From positions 1 to 64,000 of the forward strand of contig NZ_BJDP01000008.1 of assembly GCF_005405205.1 (NCBI RefSeq): 64,000 nucleotides of DNA, in the 5' to 3' direction. The position numbers and the translations under genes were made by a program. Below, piece by piece: positions 53,751-63,456 of this stretch. The stretch comes from Enterococcus pingfangensis (GTDB lineage Bacteria > Bacillota > Bacilli > Lactobacillales > Enterococcaceae). The notes beneath the pieces are model-generated. The model searched no databases. It saw nothing but the letters and a program-made list of their open reading frames with translations, and was not told the DNA's origin. Positions within the stretch are counted from its first letter, which is position 1, and each line of letters opens with the position of its first letter.

Positions 53751-54266
53751 ATGATCAATAAAAAACTAAGCAGCGCGCTGCTGATCAGCTACCTATTACT
53801 ATTGATCTGGATTTTATTATTCAAATTTTCACTCTCTTTTTCCGATATCGCTGTACGGTTAGACCAAGCTGTCCGCTCCGTCAATCTGCTGCCGTTTCAA
53901 GGGTCAAAAGTCGTGAACGGCAGGCTCGTGCTTAATGAAATCATTTTGAACGGACTCATTTTTGTACCGTTGGGCGTTCTGCTGGGAATCTCAGCTAAAA
54001 ATTTTTCGCTGATAAAGAAGGTTGCTTTTATCTTCTCGTTTTCCTTGGTGATTGAGCTCCTGCAATTTATTTTGGGGATCGGGGTGACGGATGTGACTGA
54101 TCTTTTAATGAATTCGGTTGGCGGAATCTTAGGAATTGGTGTTTATCAAGGACTATCCTTATTGGTTCCGGAAACAAAATTGGATAGAAGTTTGATCGTC
54201 ATCGGTCTGATAATCGGTATTTTCTTTTTAAGTATGCTCTCCTTGTTGCGTTTCTCGTATCATTGA
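53751..54266 (+). CDS. VanZ-like family protein
   Basis: A 171-residue membrane protein with four helices. Conserved VanZ-type features are NLLPFQGSK after the first helix, NGLIFVPLGVLLG, the Glu in ELLQFILGIGVTDVTDLLMNSVGG, and a closing helix. VanZ proteins are linked to teicoplanin tolerance and envelope homeostasis; ordinary chromosomal VanZ-like genes are common and do not imply a van operon, of which there is no sign. GAGGAGGTGG precedes the ATG. Confidence 0.85.
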   Translation: MINKKLSSALLISYLLLLIWILLFKFSLSFSDIAVRLDQAVRSVNLLPFQGSKVVNGRLVLNEIILNGLIFVPLGVLLGISAKNFSLIKKVAFIFSFSLVIELLQFILGIGVTDVTDLLMNSVGGILGIGVYQGLSLLVPETKLDRSLIVIGLIIGIFFLSMLSLLRFSYH

Positions 54267-54274
54267 CCAGCAAA

Positions 54275-54310
54275 AAACTCTTCAGCAGCTGCTGAAGAGT
54301 TATTTTTTTT
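54275..54310. terminator. Bidirectional terminator
   Basis: AAAACTCTTCAGCAG pairs with CTGCTGAAGAGTTATTT between the convergent vanZ-like and DUF1275 genes, with T runs on both strands. Confidence 0.75.
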
Positions 54311-54989
54311 GTAAAATATTCGTATTGCGTTGAAACTGCCAAACTAAAAAGGTTTCGGAAAGTGCTAAATAGAGAAATAGACCTGCGATAAGTAAAACCG
54401 CATTGCTTCCTAACAGCCGATAAGCAAAAACTGAGACGATCGCGCCGGCGATAAAAGCAATCACGACTAATAGAAAATGGATAAAGCGAGTTTTGGCCGC
54501 CCGATCTTTCGTACTCAAATAATCATAGAGATTGGTCGCAACCCCTTTTAGATTTCCAGTCGTAAATAGATTCGTGTAAGCCAGTCCATTGATTTTGTCA
54601 AAGGACACCCACTGGATCGCGGCGGTAAAAGCGATCATGATCGTGATGATGGCAGGATGCGGCTGCAAAAATTGTAAACTGATGATAAAAAAGATCGCTG
54701 CTTCAAAGTAAAGCAGGAACAAGCGCCAAAAATGCAGCTCTTTTCTTTTGAAGTAATCAATCATAAATTTTGCTAAAAGGATCCCAATGAAAAAGAATAG
54801 GGTGGAAAGCAATTTTTTTCCAACCATGTTCCATTCACGTTCGTAAGCCTGAATGATCGCTAAAATCAAATTCCCAGTCTGAGCAGAAGCAAAGGCTTCG
54901 TAACGAATATATGTGAAGCTATCAATCATTCCGCCGATAAAAGTCAGCAACAGACCAACAGAACGATTTTCATGAAAACTATTATTCAT
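54300..54989 (-). CDS. DUF1275 (YoaK-like) membrane protein
   Basis: A 229-residue protein with about six helices. The family signature is at the start: LLTFIGGMIDSFTYI and FASAQTGNLILAI, with TGNLKGVATNLYDYL later. DUF1275 proteins are uncharacterised transporter-like proteins. No clear ribosome site is obvious (weak GAG). It is monocistronic and convergent with the vanZ-like gene. Confidence 0.8.
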   Translation of the reverse strand: MNNSFHENRSVGLLLTFIGGMIDSFTYIRYEAFASAQTGNLILAIIQAYEREWNMVGKKLLSTLFFFIGILLAKFMIDYFKRKELHFWRLFLLYFEAAIFFIISLQFLQPHPAIITIMIAFTAAIQWVSFDKINGLAYTNLFTTGNLKGVATNLYDYLSTKDRAAKTRFIHFLLVVIAFIAGAIVSVFAYRLLGSNAVLLIAGLFLYLALSETFLVWQFQRNTNILQKK

Positions 54990-55057
54990 CTGTAAATCAA
55001 CTCTTTTCGCTGACTATTTTACCATATTTTTCAGAAAACAGATAAATAGTTTCACGA

Positions 55058-55885
55058 TTATTTTTTACGCAATAGATAAACCGCAACAACGACATTTGTT
55101 ATACCAAGCCCTAGCCAAGCAAGTGAGGAGCTTTTCATTCCTGTTTTTGGCAAAAGTTTAAAGGCTTGTTTTAAAGATCGAGTTGTTTTAGCACCAGAGT
55201 TTGCCGACCGAGCGGGTAGGTTAGAGCCAGTAGAGTTTGATTTTGGCAATAAGCTCGAGTCAGTTGTGGAACTTTCCTTCGTTGCAGAACTTTTATTGGT
55301 CGATGAACTAGACTCGTTTGATGAACTAGACTCGTTTGATGAACTAGACTCGTTTGATGAACTAGACTCGTTTGATGAACTAGACTCGTTTGACGAACTA
55401 GAATCAGTTGACGAACTTGTGTCAGTCGTGCTCGTTGCAGGTTCATTGATGATAAAAGTAACAGTTTGGCTGCTGACACTATTGATTTCCGGTCCGATAA
55501 TCGTAAATTTCACTGGGATAACGGCTCCGATTTTGACTGTCGGTGCAACGGAGACAGTCACATCTTCGGCAGCTTGAGTATTCGTAACTTTTTGAAAATG
55601 ATTGGCAGGTGCTTGAATATTATTACCGCCAGATTCATCAATCAGTTTAAGTTTTGTCGCCAGGTAATTTGTAATTTCTCCATCCGAATAAGTAAAGGCG
55701 ATGTGCATTTGTAGTTGCTGACCAGGTGTGACCTTAACGACCCCTGAGTTGACGTTTTCGCCGTCCAATGAGACATTAATATTATTGATATTGATTGATG
55801 GTGATACGGATTTGTTTGCAGCAGCAAGCGTCGTTAGCGGAAAAAGAAACAAAAGAGCTGCTAGACAATAAAAGATTTTTTTCAT
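55058..55885 (-). CDS. LPXTG cell-wall-anchored surface protein with Ser-rich repeats
   Basis: A 275-residue surface protein. The signal peptide (about 1-22) has a lysine start and a cut after LAA. A beta-rich domain spans about 25-150, followed by a Ser/Asn/Glu low-complexity stalk with repeats ESSSSN (about 155-200). A sortase motif LPKTG is at 245-249, then a hydrophobic helix and a KK tail. It should be linked to peptidoglycan by sortase. The ligand is unknown. GGAGGAG precedes the ATG. A Mga-like regulator gene is divergent from it by about 110 bases and may control it. Confidence 0.85.
   Translation of the reverse strand: MKKIFYCLAALLFLFPLTTLAAANKSVSPSININNINVSLDGENVNSGVVKVTPGQQLQMHIAFTYSDGEITNYLATKLKLIDESGGNNIQAPANHFQKVTNTQAAEDVTVSVAPTVKIGAVIPVKFTIIGPEINSVSSQTVTFIINEPATSTTDTSSSTDSSSSNESSSSNESSSSNESSSSNESSSSNESSSSTNKSSATKESSTTDSSLLPKSNSTGSNLPARSANSGAKTTRSLKQAFKLLPKTGMKSSSLAWLGLGITNVVVAVYLLRKK
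55302..55427. repeat. 18-bp tandem repeat in the LPXTG gene
   Basis: GATGAACTAGACTCGTTT (plus strand) occurs five times without change from 55302 to 55391, followed by two degenerate copies. It encodes ESSSSN on the minus strand. Identical in-frame copies can gain or lose units by slippage, changing stalk length without breaking the frame. Confidence 0.85.
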
Positions 55886-55994
55886 TTTTTCTCCTCCTAA
55901 ATAAGCTACGTAGGAGTATAACGCGGAAAAAGAAAAGAGCCTGTCACTTTTTCAGTCAGGTTAAACTAATAATTAAAAGCAATGGAGGGTTTTG

Positions 55995-57368
55995 GTGCTT
56001 ACTAAAGAAATATATGGACAGCTGCAACTTCTAATGTTGTTGGAGCAAAAAGACGATTGGTGCAGCGGAATAGAATTAGCGCGGGCTAGCGGATTGAATG
56101 TAAATACTGTTCAAAAATATTTGGATCATTTGCAGGAGCTGATTAAAGACTTTTCAGATGTATCTTTAGAAAAACATCGAAATTATGGCGCGCGCTTTAA
56201 TCGAAAAGCAGATTTTCCTATGCAACGTTTATTCAGTGAGGTGATCTGCCAAAGTATTCTCACCTCTTTTTTCGAAGAGCTGCTGCTTCAAGGAGAGATC
56301 GATATCCGAACTTTTTGTGATGAGCATTTTGTCAGTACATCGACTTTGCGCCGAAATATCCGTAAGTTAGAAAAAAAACTGGCGCCTTTGGGTTTATATT
56401 TAACAAAAGGAACCATAATTCGAGTGATTGGACCGGAACATCAAATTCGGTACCTTTTTTATCAATATCTTTGGACGATCTATCGGGGAGTCAAAGAGCT
56501 GCCATGGGAAATCGAAAGACAAATGTTTTATCCAATTGAACAGTTGAGTACACTTTTTGATTTTGAATTTACGAATGTTCAACGAAGCCAATTAGGAGTG
56601 CTGTTGTTTGTTTTTCAATGTCGGACCAAGATCGAACCGAGTTATGAAGGCAGTCTGAAACCAGCTTTTGAAGCACCGTCTTTATTCAGTCATTGGCAGA
56701 AAGATGATTGGGGGATGTTGCTGTTCTTCTTGCAGCTGTTGCCGCTCTTTTTTGATTTGGGGAAGGAGAGGTCTTTAGTGATCCTTCCGGAAAATATCCA
56801 AAATATTTTGGCGAAACAAAGTACAGTATGGCTTGAATTGTTTGAAGAAACTTTCAACGTTTCGATCGAGGATAAAAAAAGTATCAGCGATCAGCTCAAC
56901 CAATTATTTTTGTTCAATCATTATTTGAATGAAGTCTATACATTGACCGGACTTTTTCCAATCGTGGATGAAGAGCGCTTGAAAAAAAGTGCGCCTGGTT
57001 ATATGGAAAATTTTTCAGCTTTTAGTAAAAAATTATTTGCTGAGATCGGCACGCATAACCCGAAAGTGACAGAACTTTGTTCGTTATTGATGGCTAATAC
57101 GATCGTGTCTTATTTGTCTTATCGCCCAACCATCAAAGTATTTATCTTGTCGGATTTGGGGAAAGCATTCGAAGCGATGCAAAAAGATTTATTGATCGCT
57201 GGTTTAGGCAATGATTATCAGATCGAGTTCGTCCACTCAGAAGAAGCCGCAGATTTAACTTTATCGAATCTTCCCACGCATTATGGCGAATCGCTGCAAA
57301 TTCGTTCGACCATCGACGCGCGTGATTTGCGGATGATCCGTCAACTATTGAAAAAAAGAAATAGTTGA
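55995..57368 (+). CDS. Mga/PRD-like transcriptional regulator
   Basis: A 457-residue regulator with an N-terminal winged helix-turn-helix (about 20-60, GIELARASGLNVNTVQKYL), a second Mga-type helix-turn-helix near 110-135 (FVSTSTLRRNIRKLEKKL), a PRD-like middle part and a C-terminal EIIB-like end (FILSDLGKAFEAMQKDLL). This is the layout of Mga and AtxA virulence regulators. The start is GTG at 55995, with GGAGGG five bases upstream. It is divergent from the LPXTG gene, its most likely target; autoregulation or sugar-phosphotransferase input is possible. Confidence 0.8.
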   Translation: MLTKEIYGQLQLLMLLEQKDDWCSGIELARASGLNVNTVQKYLDHLQELIKDFSDVSLEKHRNYGARFNRKADFPMQRLFSEVICQSILTSFFEELLLQGEIDIRTFCDEHFVSTSTLRRNIRKLEKKLAPLGLYLTKGTIIRVIGPEHQIRYLFYQYLWTIYRGVKELPWEIERQMFYPIEQLSTLFDFEFTNVQRSQLGVLLFVFQCRTKIEPSYEGSLKPAFEAPSLFSHWQKDDWGMLLFFLQLLPLFFDLGKERSLVILPENIQNILAKQSTVWLELFEETFNVSIEDKKSISDQLNQLFLFNHYLNEVYTLTGLFPIVDEERLKKSAPGYMENFSAFSKKLFAEIGTHNPKVTELCSLLMANTIVSYLSYRPTIKVFILSDLGKAFEAMQKDLLIAGLGNDYQIEFVHSEEAADLTLSNLPTHYGESLQIRSTIDARDLRMIRQLLKKRNS

Positions 57369-57646
57369 AAACGTACATGAAGTTTTCATAAGAAAATTTT
57401 AAAACTTTCCTCTTTTTTGTTTAGCTAAAGCAGATGTTTTTTTGTTTAACAGATAGATAATTCGTGTTAAATGTCATAACGGTCAGAAAAAATTTTAGAA
57501 AACAACTAAATATAGCTTTTTAACGAATGATCAGCTATAAATGAGAAAAGATTGAAGTGTCCAGCGAAAGTTATCTTTTTTACAGGAATGTGTTAGAATG
57601 AAAATGCTTTTTATCCTGTGAACGTGAAGGGAAATGAGACCACACC
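57369..57646. other. Intergenic DNA before azlC
   Basis: AT-rich and without ORFs. An extended -10-like TGTTAGAAT lies near 57591-57599. I see no terminator for the Mga-like gene and no RNA structure I can name. Confidence 0.4.
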
Positions 57647-58402
57647 ATGCCTGTAAAAAAAAGGACACCATGGTTAGAGGCGTTATACGCGGCGATGCCG
57701 CTTTGTTTTAGTTACATCCCAGTCGGCTTAGCATGCGGTATGCTTTTGCAAAAGGCAGGATTTAACATCTTTTTAACGGCCTTGCTTTCGATACTTGTTT
57801 TTTCAGGAGGCGCACAATTTTTAGTCGTCTCGATGATAAGTGTTCATGCATCATTTGTGTCCACAATCTTAATGGTTTTCTTCTTGGAACTGCGTTACGC
57901 ATTACTAGGTTCCAGTTTGTCACAATTTTTTAAAAAAGAAAAACGATCATTTATTGCCTTGTTTTCGCAGTCGATGAATGATGAAAACTATGCAGTAAAT
58001 TATTTGAAATATTCTACTGATCCTGAGTGGAATCGCAAGAAAGCTTTGTTCGTCAATTGGTTCTCGATGGCTTCTTGGACGATCAGTACGGTAGTTGGAA
58101 CGATTTTTGGCTCAGTTATCCATGTGGATACTGAATTGGTCCATTTTGCTTTGACCGCGATGTTCATTTTTATGTTCATGATGCAGTTGAACAATGGTCT
58201 GTTACTAGTTACTGGTTTATTATCGGGCGGCTTAGCAGTTATTTTCATGCTGGTATTTAAAAATACTTTTGGCTTGATCTTAGCGACGCTGTTGGCTTCG
58301 TTTGTGGGCTACTTGATCGAGCGGATTCATAAGACCGCTGACACAAGTACTGAGGGACCGGATCATTATGATTTGACTGGTGGGGAGGTCCATCATGAGT
58401 AA
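57647..58402 (+). CDS. azlC: AzlC family branched-chain amino-acid exporter subunit
   Basis: A 251-residue membrane protein with about six or seven helices. AzlC features are AMPLCFSYIPVGLACGMLL near the start, FSGGAQFLVVSM, and MNDENYAVNYLKY. With AzlD it exports branched-chain amino acids and analogues such as 4-azaleucine. AAGGGAAATGAG lies upstream of the ATG. Its 3' end overlaps azlD by eight bases. Confidence 0.85.
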   Translation: MPVKKRTPWLEALYAAMPLCFSYIPVGLACGMLLQKAGFNIFLTALLSILVFSGGAQFLVVSMISVHASFVSTILMVFFLELRYALLGSSLSQFFKKEKRSFIALFSQSMNDENYAVNYLKYSTDPEWNRKKALFVNWFSMASWTISTVVGTIFGSVIHVDTELVHFALTAMFIFMFMMQLNNGLLLVTGLLSGGLAVIFMLVFKNTFGLILATLLASFVGYLIERIHKTADTSTEGPDHYDLTGGEVHHE

Positions 58403-58712
58403 TACTGCCTTGTTGTTGTTGATCTTATGTCTATTTGGCGCGTCCTACTTGCCGCGGCTGTTCCCAATGCTGTATTTTTCACAACGCCAAGTTCCACAAT
58501 GGTTTAGCGATTGGATGAAATATGTACCGATTTCACTGTTTGCTGCGTTAGTGTTCAAAGATGTCTTCATCAGCGACAATCAATTCGAACTCATCGGCAA
58601 TGGTCGAATCATCGCGATGTTTTTAGTCGCAGGCGTTGCCTATAAAACACGCTCGATGGCAGTCTCGGTGATCACCGGGCTAGCCGCTGTATTTTTACTA
58701 TCATTGATTTAA
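58395..58712 (+). CDS. azlD: AzlD family branched-chain amino-acid exporter subunit
   Basis: A 105-residue membrane protein with four hydrophobic helices, the small partner of AzlC. ASYLPRLFPMLYFSQRQVPQW is a characteristic AzlD segment. The start is the ATG at 58395, with GGGGAGGTC upstream, inside the azlC 3' end, so the two are translationally coupled. A strong terminator follows. Confidence 0.85.
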   Translation: MSNTALLLLILCLFGASYLPRLFPMLYFSQRQVPQWFSDWMKYVPISLFAALVFKDVFISDNQFELIGNGRIIAMFLVAGVAYKTRSMAVSVITGLAAVFLLSLI

Positions 58713-58755
58713 AAAGACGGAAACACATTCTAGATGTGTTTCCGTCTTTTTTGCT
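58713..58755 (+). terminator. Terminator after azlCD
   Basis: AAAAGACGGAAACACAT pairs with ATGTGTTTCCGTCTTTT, followed by a T run. Confidence 0.85.
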
Positions 58756-58815
58756 TTTGGGGAAGCGGATTGTTTCATTCATTGCAGAAAAGCGAACGGT
58801 TCAGCTCGCAGTTTT

Positions 58816-59124
58816 TTAGTTTTGATATTCGGCGATCGGACGGTAAGTTAAGATTTGCATTTTACGATAAAATTCAGCGGGCAGATTTCTCCATGATTTG
58901 AACAAGTTATAGAAAAAACCACCTTCTGCATTGATTGTGTATTCATTTAATAAAAGACCAAACGATTTCTTTGGCTGTTCTTTGACTAATTTTTCATAAA
59001 CTTCAGTCGCTTGTTTTTGATTGTCAGCGACAAAAAGTGTATTGACTTCAACGTACGCACCCTCGATATTTTGTGTTTCCTCAACAAAGTACACAGACTT
59101 GGTAACTTTTTGTTCCTCCATCAT
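58816..59124 (-). CDS. Uncharacterised small soluble protein
   Basis: A 102-residue acidic/mixed protein without signal or membrane segments. The pattern alternates beta strands and helices (SVYFVEETQNIEGAYVEVNTLFV, then a helix rich in Gln and Lys), which may be a small alpha/beta domain. AAGGAG eight bases before the ATG at 59124 supports this start over the GTG at 59133. It is monocistronic, between azlCD and the histidine-kinase gene. I do not recognise the family. Confidence 0.6.
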   Translation of the reverse strand: MMEEQKVTKSVYFVEETQNIEGAYVEVNTLFVADNQKQATEVYEKLVKEQPKKSFGLLLNEYTINAEGGFFYNLFKSWRNLPAEFYRKMQILTYRPIAEYQN

Positions 59125-59210
59125 ATCGGTCACTCCTTCTTTAAGTTATCTATAGCTTACAAAAGAAATATTAACTAATAATGAATTAATTCGTTTTTTC
59201 TATCAAACAA

Positions 59211-60266
59211 TTATGAATTTTCTAAGTCATTTGGCAAAAATAATTTAAAACTGCTGCCTTGATCAGGGATACTGTTGACTTTGATCGTTCCATGGTGTAG
59301 TTCGACGATTTGTTTGGCTAATGCTAAGCCTAAGCCGTTCCCGCTAGTTTTGCGGCTCGTGTCGCTTTGATAAAACTTATCGAAGATCCGATCGGCGACT
59401 TTTTCCGTCATACCGATCCCTTCATCGCTGATAGTGATGAGCTGACCGTGTGTTTCATTGATTAATTGGACACGGATGCAGCTATTTTTTTGACTGTATT
59501 TGATCGCGTTGTCCATGAGATTCAGCCAAACTTGGTAAAGAAATTCCTCGTTGCCATAATAATCCGTCCGAGGCAAGGTTAGATCCAGTGTTAAATCTAG
59601 TTGTTCCCATTTCGGCTGTAAAAATAAAATCACTTCGCGAATCTGTTCATCTAAGCGGAAATATTGGAAATCTAAGCCAATCCCTTGGTTTTCAAGCTTG
59701 CTTAATTTCAAAATATTATCAGTCAGATGGGTCAATTGCTGGGTGCCGTCTAACATACGTTCTAAATAACTTTGCCGCTCTGCTTCTGATAAAGAGTTAT
59801 TTTGCAGCAGCTGCACATAACCTTTGATCGTTGCCAAGGGTGTTTTGAATTCATGGGAGACAGTTGAAACAAAATCGTTCCTCAATGTTTCAATACTGTT
59901 GAGTTCGTTTACCATGACGTTAAAATCGTGATAGAGTTCGGCAACATCTTCCATTTGCTTTTCTTCACCTAATTGCAATTGCAGCGTAAAATCCCCTTTA
60001 GCGACTTTGCTCATAGCTTGCCGCAAGTCACCGATCGGTTGCAAGATCCGTCTGCCGACAAAAATCGATAGTGCCGCACCGATGACCAAACTTAAAAAGA
60101 TAATGAAATAAAAAGGGAAGAGGTGATTTTCACGTTCTGGCGCCAATAATTGAAAATGGTTGATGATAAAGAGCAGACAGACAAAAACTGACAGTACAAC
60201 CACCATCAATAAAAAGGTGATCGCAACGAAATACATCCATAATTGCGGGAATAGTTTTTTTCTCAT
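59211..60266 (-). CDS. Membrane histidine kinase
   Basis: A 351-residue sensor kinase. It has two helices (about 10-36 and 46-70) with only a very short external loop, a HAMP domain (GRRILQPIGDLRQAM), a dimerisation domain with the phospho-accepting His in VSTVSHEFKTPLA, and an ATPase domain (N box LMDNAIKYS, G1 ISDEGIGM, G2 GNGLGLALAK). The tiny loop suggests sensing within the membrane or through a partner, such as the divergent ABC transporter. Its start overlaps the response-regulator stop by four bases. Confidence 0.9.
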   Translation of the reverse strand: MRKKLFPQLWMYFVAITFLLMVVVLSVFVCLLFIINHFQLLAPERENHLFPFYFIIFLSLVIGAALSIFVGRRILQPIGDLRQAMSKVAKGDFTLQLQLGEEKQMEDVAELYHDFNVMVNELNSIETLRNDFVSTVSHEFKTPLATIKGYVQLLQNNSLSEAERQSYLERMLDGTQQLTHLTDNILKLSKLENQGIGLDFQYFRLDEQIREVILFLQPKWEQLDLTLDLTLPRTDYYGNEEFLYQVWLNLMDNAIKYSQKNSCIRVQLINETHGQLITISDEGIGMTEKVADRIFDKFYQSDTSRKTSGNGLGLALAKQIVELHHGTIKVNSIPDQGSSFKLFLPNDLENS

Positions 60267-60937
60267 GAGTGAATGACCGCCTTATATCCTAGTCCGCGAA
60301 TCGTTTCAATCGAAAAATCGGGATTATCTTCTAAACGGGTCCGCAGTCGTTTGATATGAACATCGATCGTCCGTTCATCCGTATCGGAATCCAATCCCCA
60401 AATCTCATCCATCAATTGTTGGCGCGTGAAGATTTTATTAGGATAAGCCAATAATTTATATAAAAGCAAAAATTCTTTTTGCGGCAGTGTCTCAGTGTCA
60501 GCTGCTGTTTTGATTTCATAAGTTTCCTGATCAAGCCGCGTGGTACCTACGACTAATTCTTTTGTGTGGACGATTTTGGCGCGACGTAATAGGGCTTCTA
60601 CCCGCAAAAGCATTTCTTTTACGTCGATCGGTTTTACCATGTAATCATCGATTCCGATCGTGAACCCACGTTTTTTATCTTCAAAAGAATCTTTGGCTGT
60701 GATAAATAAAATCGGCAGCGTATATTTTGTCTCCCGCAAACTTTCTGCGAGCTCGTAGCCGTCCATTTCCGGCATCATGATGTCGCTGATGATCAAATCA
60801 ATGAATTGTTTGTCTAAAATAGTTAAGGCTTCGATCCCGTTCATTGCTCGAAAGACTTCAAATCCTTCGTTTTTCAACGCTGTTTGATAAAGTAAGGATA
60901 AATTTTCATCATCTTCTACAATAAGTACTCGATTCAT
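60263..60937 (-). CDS. OmpR-family response regulator
   Basis: A 224-residue regulator: receiver domain with the acidic pair EDDE, phospho-acceptor Asp in LIISDIMMPEMDG and Lys in LFITAKDS, then a winged-helix DNA-binding domain (about 125-222; ERTIDVHIKRLRTRLEDN). It is first in the operon with the kinase and is divergent from the MacB-like ABC gene across 130 bases, so that gene is the probable target. AAGGAGGGC lies before the ATG. Confidence 0.9.
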   Translation of the reverse strand: MNRVLIVEDDENLSLLYQTALKNEGFEVFRAMNGIEALTILDKQFIDLIISDIMMPEMDGYELAESLRETKYTLPILFITAKDSFEDKKRGFTIGIDDYMVKPIDVKEMLLRVEALLRRAKIVHTKELVVGTTRLDQETYEIKTAADTETLPQKEFLLLYKLLAYPNKIFTRQQLMDEIWGLDSDTDERTIDVHIKRLRTRLEDNPDFSIETIRGLGYKAVIHS

Positions 60938-61067
60938 TTGCTTTGCCCTCCTTTTTGCTCAATAATAGTACCAGCTTACTATGAACCTAGTGTGAATTTT
61001 TGTTCATTTTGAGTTAATAATGCCATGCTATCTTGATGAAGTAAATTAATAGGGAAAAGGTGACACG

Positions 61068-63416
61068 ATGTTAGAGCTAAAAGATATAAAGAAACATTAT
61101 CATGTAGGCGATACAACGACCAAAGCGTTGGACGGCGTATCCGTCTCATTCCGCCGACAAGAATTTGTCGCGATCTTAGGAGCCAGCGGTTCTGGTAAAA
61201 CGACGATGCTGAATGTGATTGGAGGATTAGATAACTATGACTCAGGGGACATGGTGATCGACGGGACTTCCACAAAGACATTTAAAGATGCTGACTGGGA
61301 TGCGTATCGAAACAATTCGATCGGTTTCGTTTTCCAAAGTTATAATTTGATCAGCCATCTGGGGATCATTGAAAATGTAGAACTTGGAATGACCTTGAGC
61401 GGTGTCGCAAAAGAAGAAAAAAAACAGCGGGCAGAAGAAGCCTTGCGAAGAGTCGGTCTAGCCGATCACATGCACAAAAAACCAAACCAGCTTTCAGGCG
61501 GACAGATGCAACGGGTCGCGATCGCGCGAGCGTTAGCTAATGATCCGGATATTTTGCTATGTGATGAACCAACTGGGGCACTAGATACAGAGACTAGTGT
61601 TCAAATCATGAACTTGATTCAAGAATTATCGAAAGAAAAATTAGTCATCATGGTGACCCACAACCCTGAATTGGCAAATAAATATGCGGATCGGATTATT
61701 GAGTTTTCTGATGGCAGAATCTTGAATGACTCGCATCCTCACATTGAAGGTAAGAAGGGCGCCGATTTTCAATTAAAACGAACGAAGATGAAATTTGCGA
61801 CGGCTTTGAAACTTTCTTTCAATAACTTGCGGACAAAAAAAGGCCGAACATTTTTGACGGCTTTTGCTTCAAGTATCGGAATCATCAGTATCGGGATCGT
61901 ACTTTCGCTGTCGAGCGGTTTCCAAAAACAAATCGACAGCACACAAGCAGAAGCGATGGCGAAATATCCGATCACGATTTCAAAAACAACGACTGATCAA
62001 ACAGCCAATCAAAACCAAGCGCTTGGATCCGATAAGGCTGCTAAAACAAGTAAAGAAAACAAAAATCAGATCGTCGCTAAAATCAGTGATGAAGACAAAG
62101 CGCAACATACGAATCAGATCGATCAAGACTATGTGGATTATATCAATGATATCGATCCTGAATTGAGCAACAATATCGGTTTTACTCGTGTGGTAGGAAT
62201 GAATCTATTACGAGATGTTGAGGGCAGTGTGAAACCAGTGAAACTGTCTAATGAAGCGTCAGACGGCACTCCTTCGATGATGAGCGCAATGGCTAGTATG
62301 ACCGGAATGGGGGTTTCTTCTTTTCCAACACAGTTAGATAAAAGTTCCGGCAACTTCTTAAAAGAAAACTACAAATTGTTGTCAGGCGCCTATCCTAAAA
62401 ATAATACAGATGTAGTTCTGATTGTAGATGCTAATCACAGCACGAATATCAATTCATTGAAAAATCTAGGTTTTGATGTGAAAGATGGCGACAAACTAGA
62501 TTTTGATAAAATCGTTGGAACGGAATTTAAATTGGTCAACAACAATGAGTATTATAAGGAATTACCAACCGGCAATTTTATTCCTAACACTGATTACCAA
62601 GCGATGTACGACAGCGCAAACAATGAGACATTAAAAATCTCAGGAATCTTGCGAGTAAAACAATCCTCAACAATGAACCTTTTAGCGCCGGGAATTGCTT
62701 ACAGCGATGAACTGACGTCTAAAATCGTGAGCGATAACGAAAATTCTGAGATCGTAAAAGCTCAAAAAGAAACGGATACGAATGTCATGACCAATGAAAA
62801 ATTAGATACTGAAACAAAAGAGAGCACGCTTGCGTATTTAGGCGGCGACAGTATTCCTAGCAATATCATGATCTATCCAAACAATTACAAAGATAAAGAT
62901 AAAATTTTGAACTATTTGGATGCGTACAATAAAGGCAAGAAGAAGGATGATAAGATCATCTATACTGATTTAGCAGGAACGATGACCGAGTTGACCGGCG
63001 GCTTGATGGACGCGATCACTTACGTATTAGTAGCCTTTGCGGGAATCTCATTAGTGACCAGCATGATCATGATCGGGATCATCACGTATACTTCTGTGAT
63101 TGAACGGACAAAAGAAATCGGTGTCTTGAAAGCTTTAGGGGCACGGAAAAAAGATATTACTCGGGTATTCGATGCAGAAACGTGTATCTTAGGTGTCGCT
63201 TCAGGGACATTAGGGGTAGTGATCGCGTACTTAGCGACTTTCCCAATCAATACGATTTTGTATAACATGACTGAATTAAAAAATGTCGCGCAATTAAATC
63301 CAGTCCATGGAGTCATTTTGATCCTTGTTTCAACTGTTTTAACAATGATCGGCGGACATATCCCTGCAAGAATGGCAGCTAAAAAAGATGCTGCGATCGC
63401 TTTACGGGCAGAATAA
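61068..63416 (+). CDS. MacB-like ABC transporter, ATPase-permease fusion
   Basis: A 782-residue fusion. The N-terminal ATPase (about 1-225) has Walker [11 protein letters not shown]-loop FQSYNLISH, signature LSGGQMQR and Walker [13 protein letters not shown] first membrane helix is at about 262-285, followed by a large extracellular domain (about 290-645), and three C-terminal helices (about 650-775) with the FtsX loop [18 protein letters not shown]. Such transporters act on peptides or envelope components rather than classical export. AAAGGTGAC precedes the ATG. Divergent two-component genes suggest induction by its substrate, such as an antimicrobial peptide. Confidence 0.9.
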   Translation: MLELKDIKKHYHVGDTTTKALDGVSVSFRRQEFVAILGASGSGKTTMLNVIGGLDNYDSGDMVIDGTSTKTFKDADWDAYRNNSIGFVFQSYNLISHLGIIENVELGMTLSGVAKEEKKQRAEEALRRVGLADHMHKKPNQLSGGQMQRVAIARALANDPDILLCDEPTGALDTETSVQIMNLIQELSKEKLVIMVTHNPELANKYADRIIEFSDGRILNDSHPHIEGKKGADFQLKRTKMKFATALKLSFNNLRTKKGRTFLTAFASSIGIISIGIVLSLSSGFQKQIDSTQAEAMAKYPITISKTTTDQTANQNQALGSDKAAKTSKENKNQIVAKISDEDKAQHTNQIDQDYVDYINDIDPELSNNIGFTRVVGMNLLRDVEGSVKPVKLSNEASDGTPSMMSAMASMTGMGVSSFPTQLDKSSGNFLKENYKLLSGAYPKNNTDVVLIVDANHSTNINSLKNLGFDVKDGDKLDFDKIVGTEFKLVNNNEYYKELPTGNFIPNTDYQAMYDSANNETLKISGILRVKQSSTMNLLAPGIAYSDELTSKIVSDNENSEIVKAQKETDTNVMTNEKLDTETKESTLAYLGGDSIPSNIMIYPNNYKDKDKILNYLDAYNKGKKKDDKIIYTDLAGTMTELTGGLMDAITYVLVAFAGISLVTSMIMIGIITYTSVIERTKEIGVLKALGARKKDITRVFDAETCILGVASGTLGVVIAYLATFPINTILYNMTELKNVAQLNPVHGVILILVSTVLTMIGGHIPARMAAKKDAAIALRAE

Positions 63417-63417
63417 T

Positions 63418-63456
63418 AAAAAGGAACGCCAAAACTTTGGCGTTCCTTTTTTCGGT
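63418..63456. terminator. Bidirectional terminator
   Basis: AAAAAGGAACGCCAAA pairs with TTTGGCGTTCCTTTTT between the convergent ABC and YdcF-like genes. Confidence 0.85.

Noticed and set aside
53751-54266. Glycopeptide-resistance cluster suggested by the VanZ-like gene
   Set aside because: No vanHAX, vanRS or related genes nearby; chromosomal VanZ-like proteins are common.
55266-55577. 103-codon ORF opposite the Ser-rich stalk of the LPXTG gene
   Set aside because: It arises from the 18-bp repeat read backwards, giving a repetitive Asp/Glu/Leu/Phe product; not a real gene.
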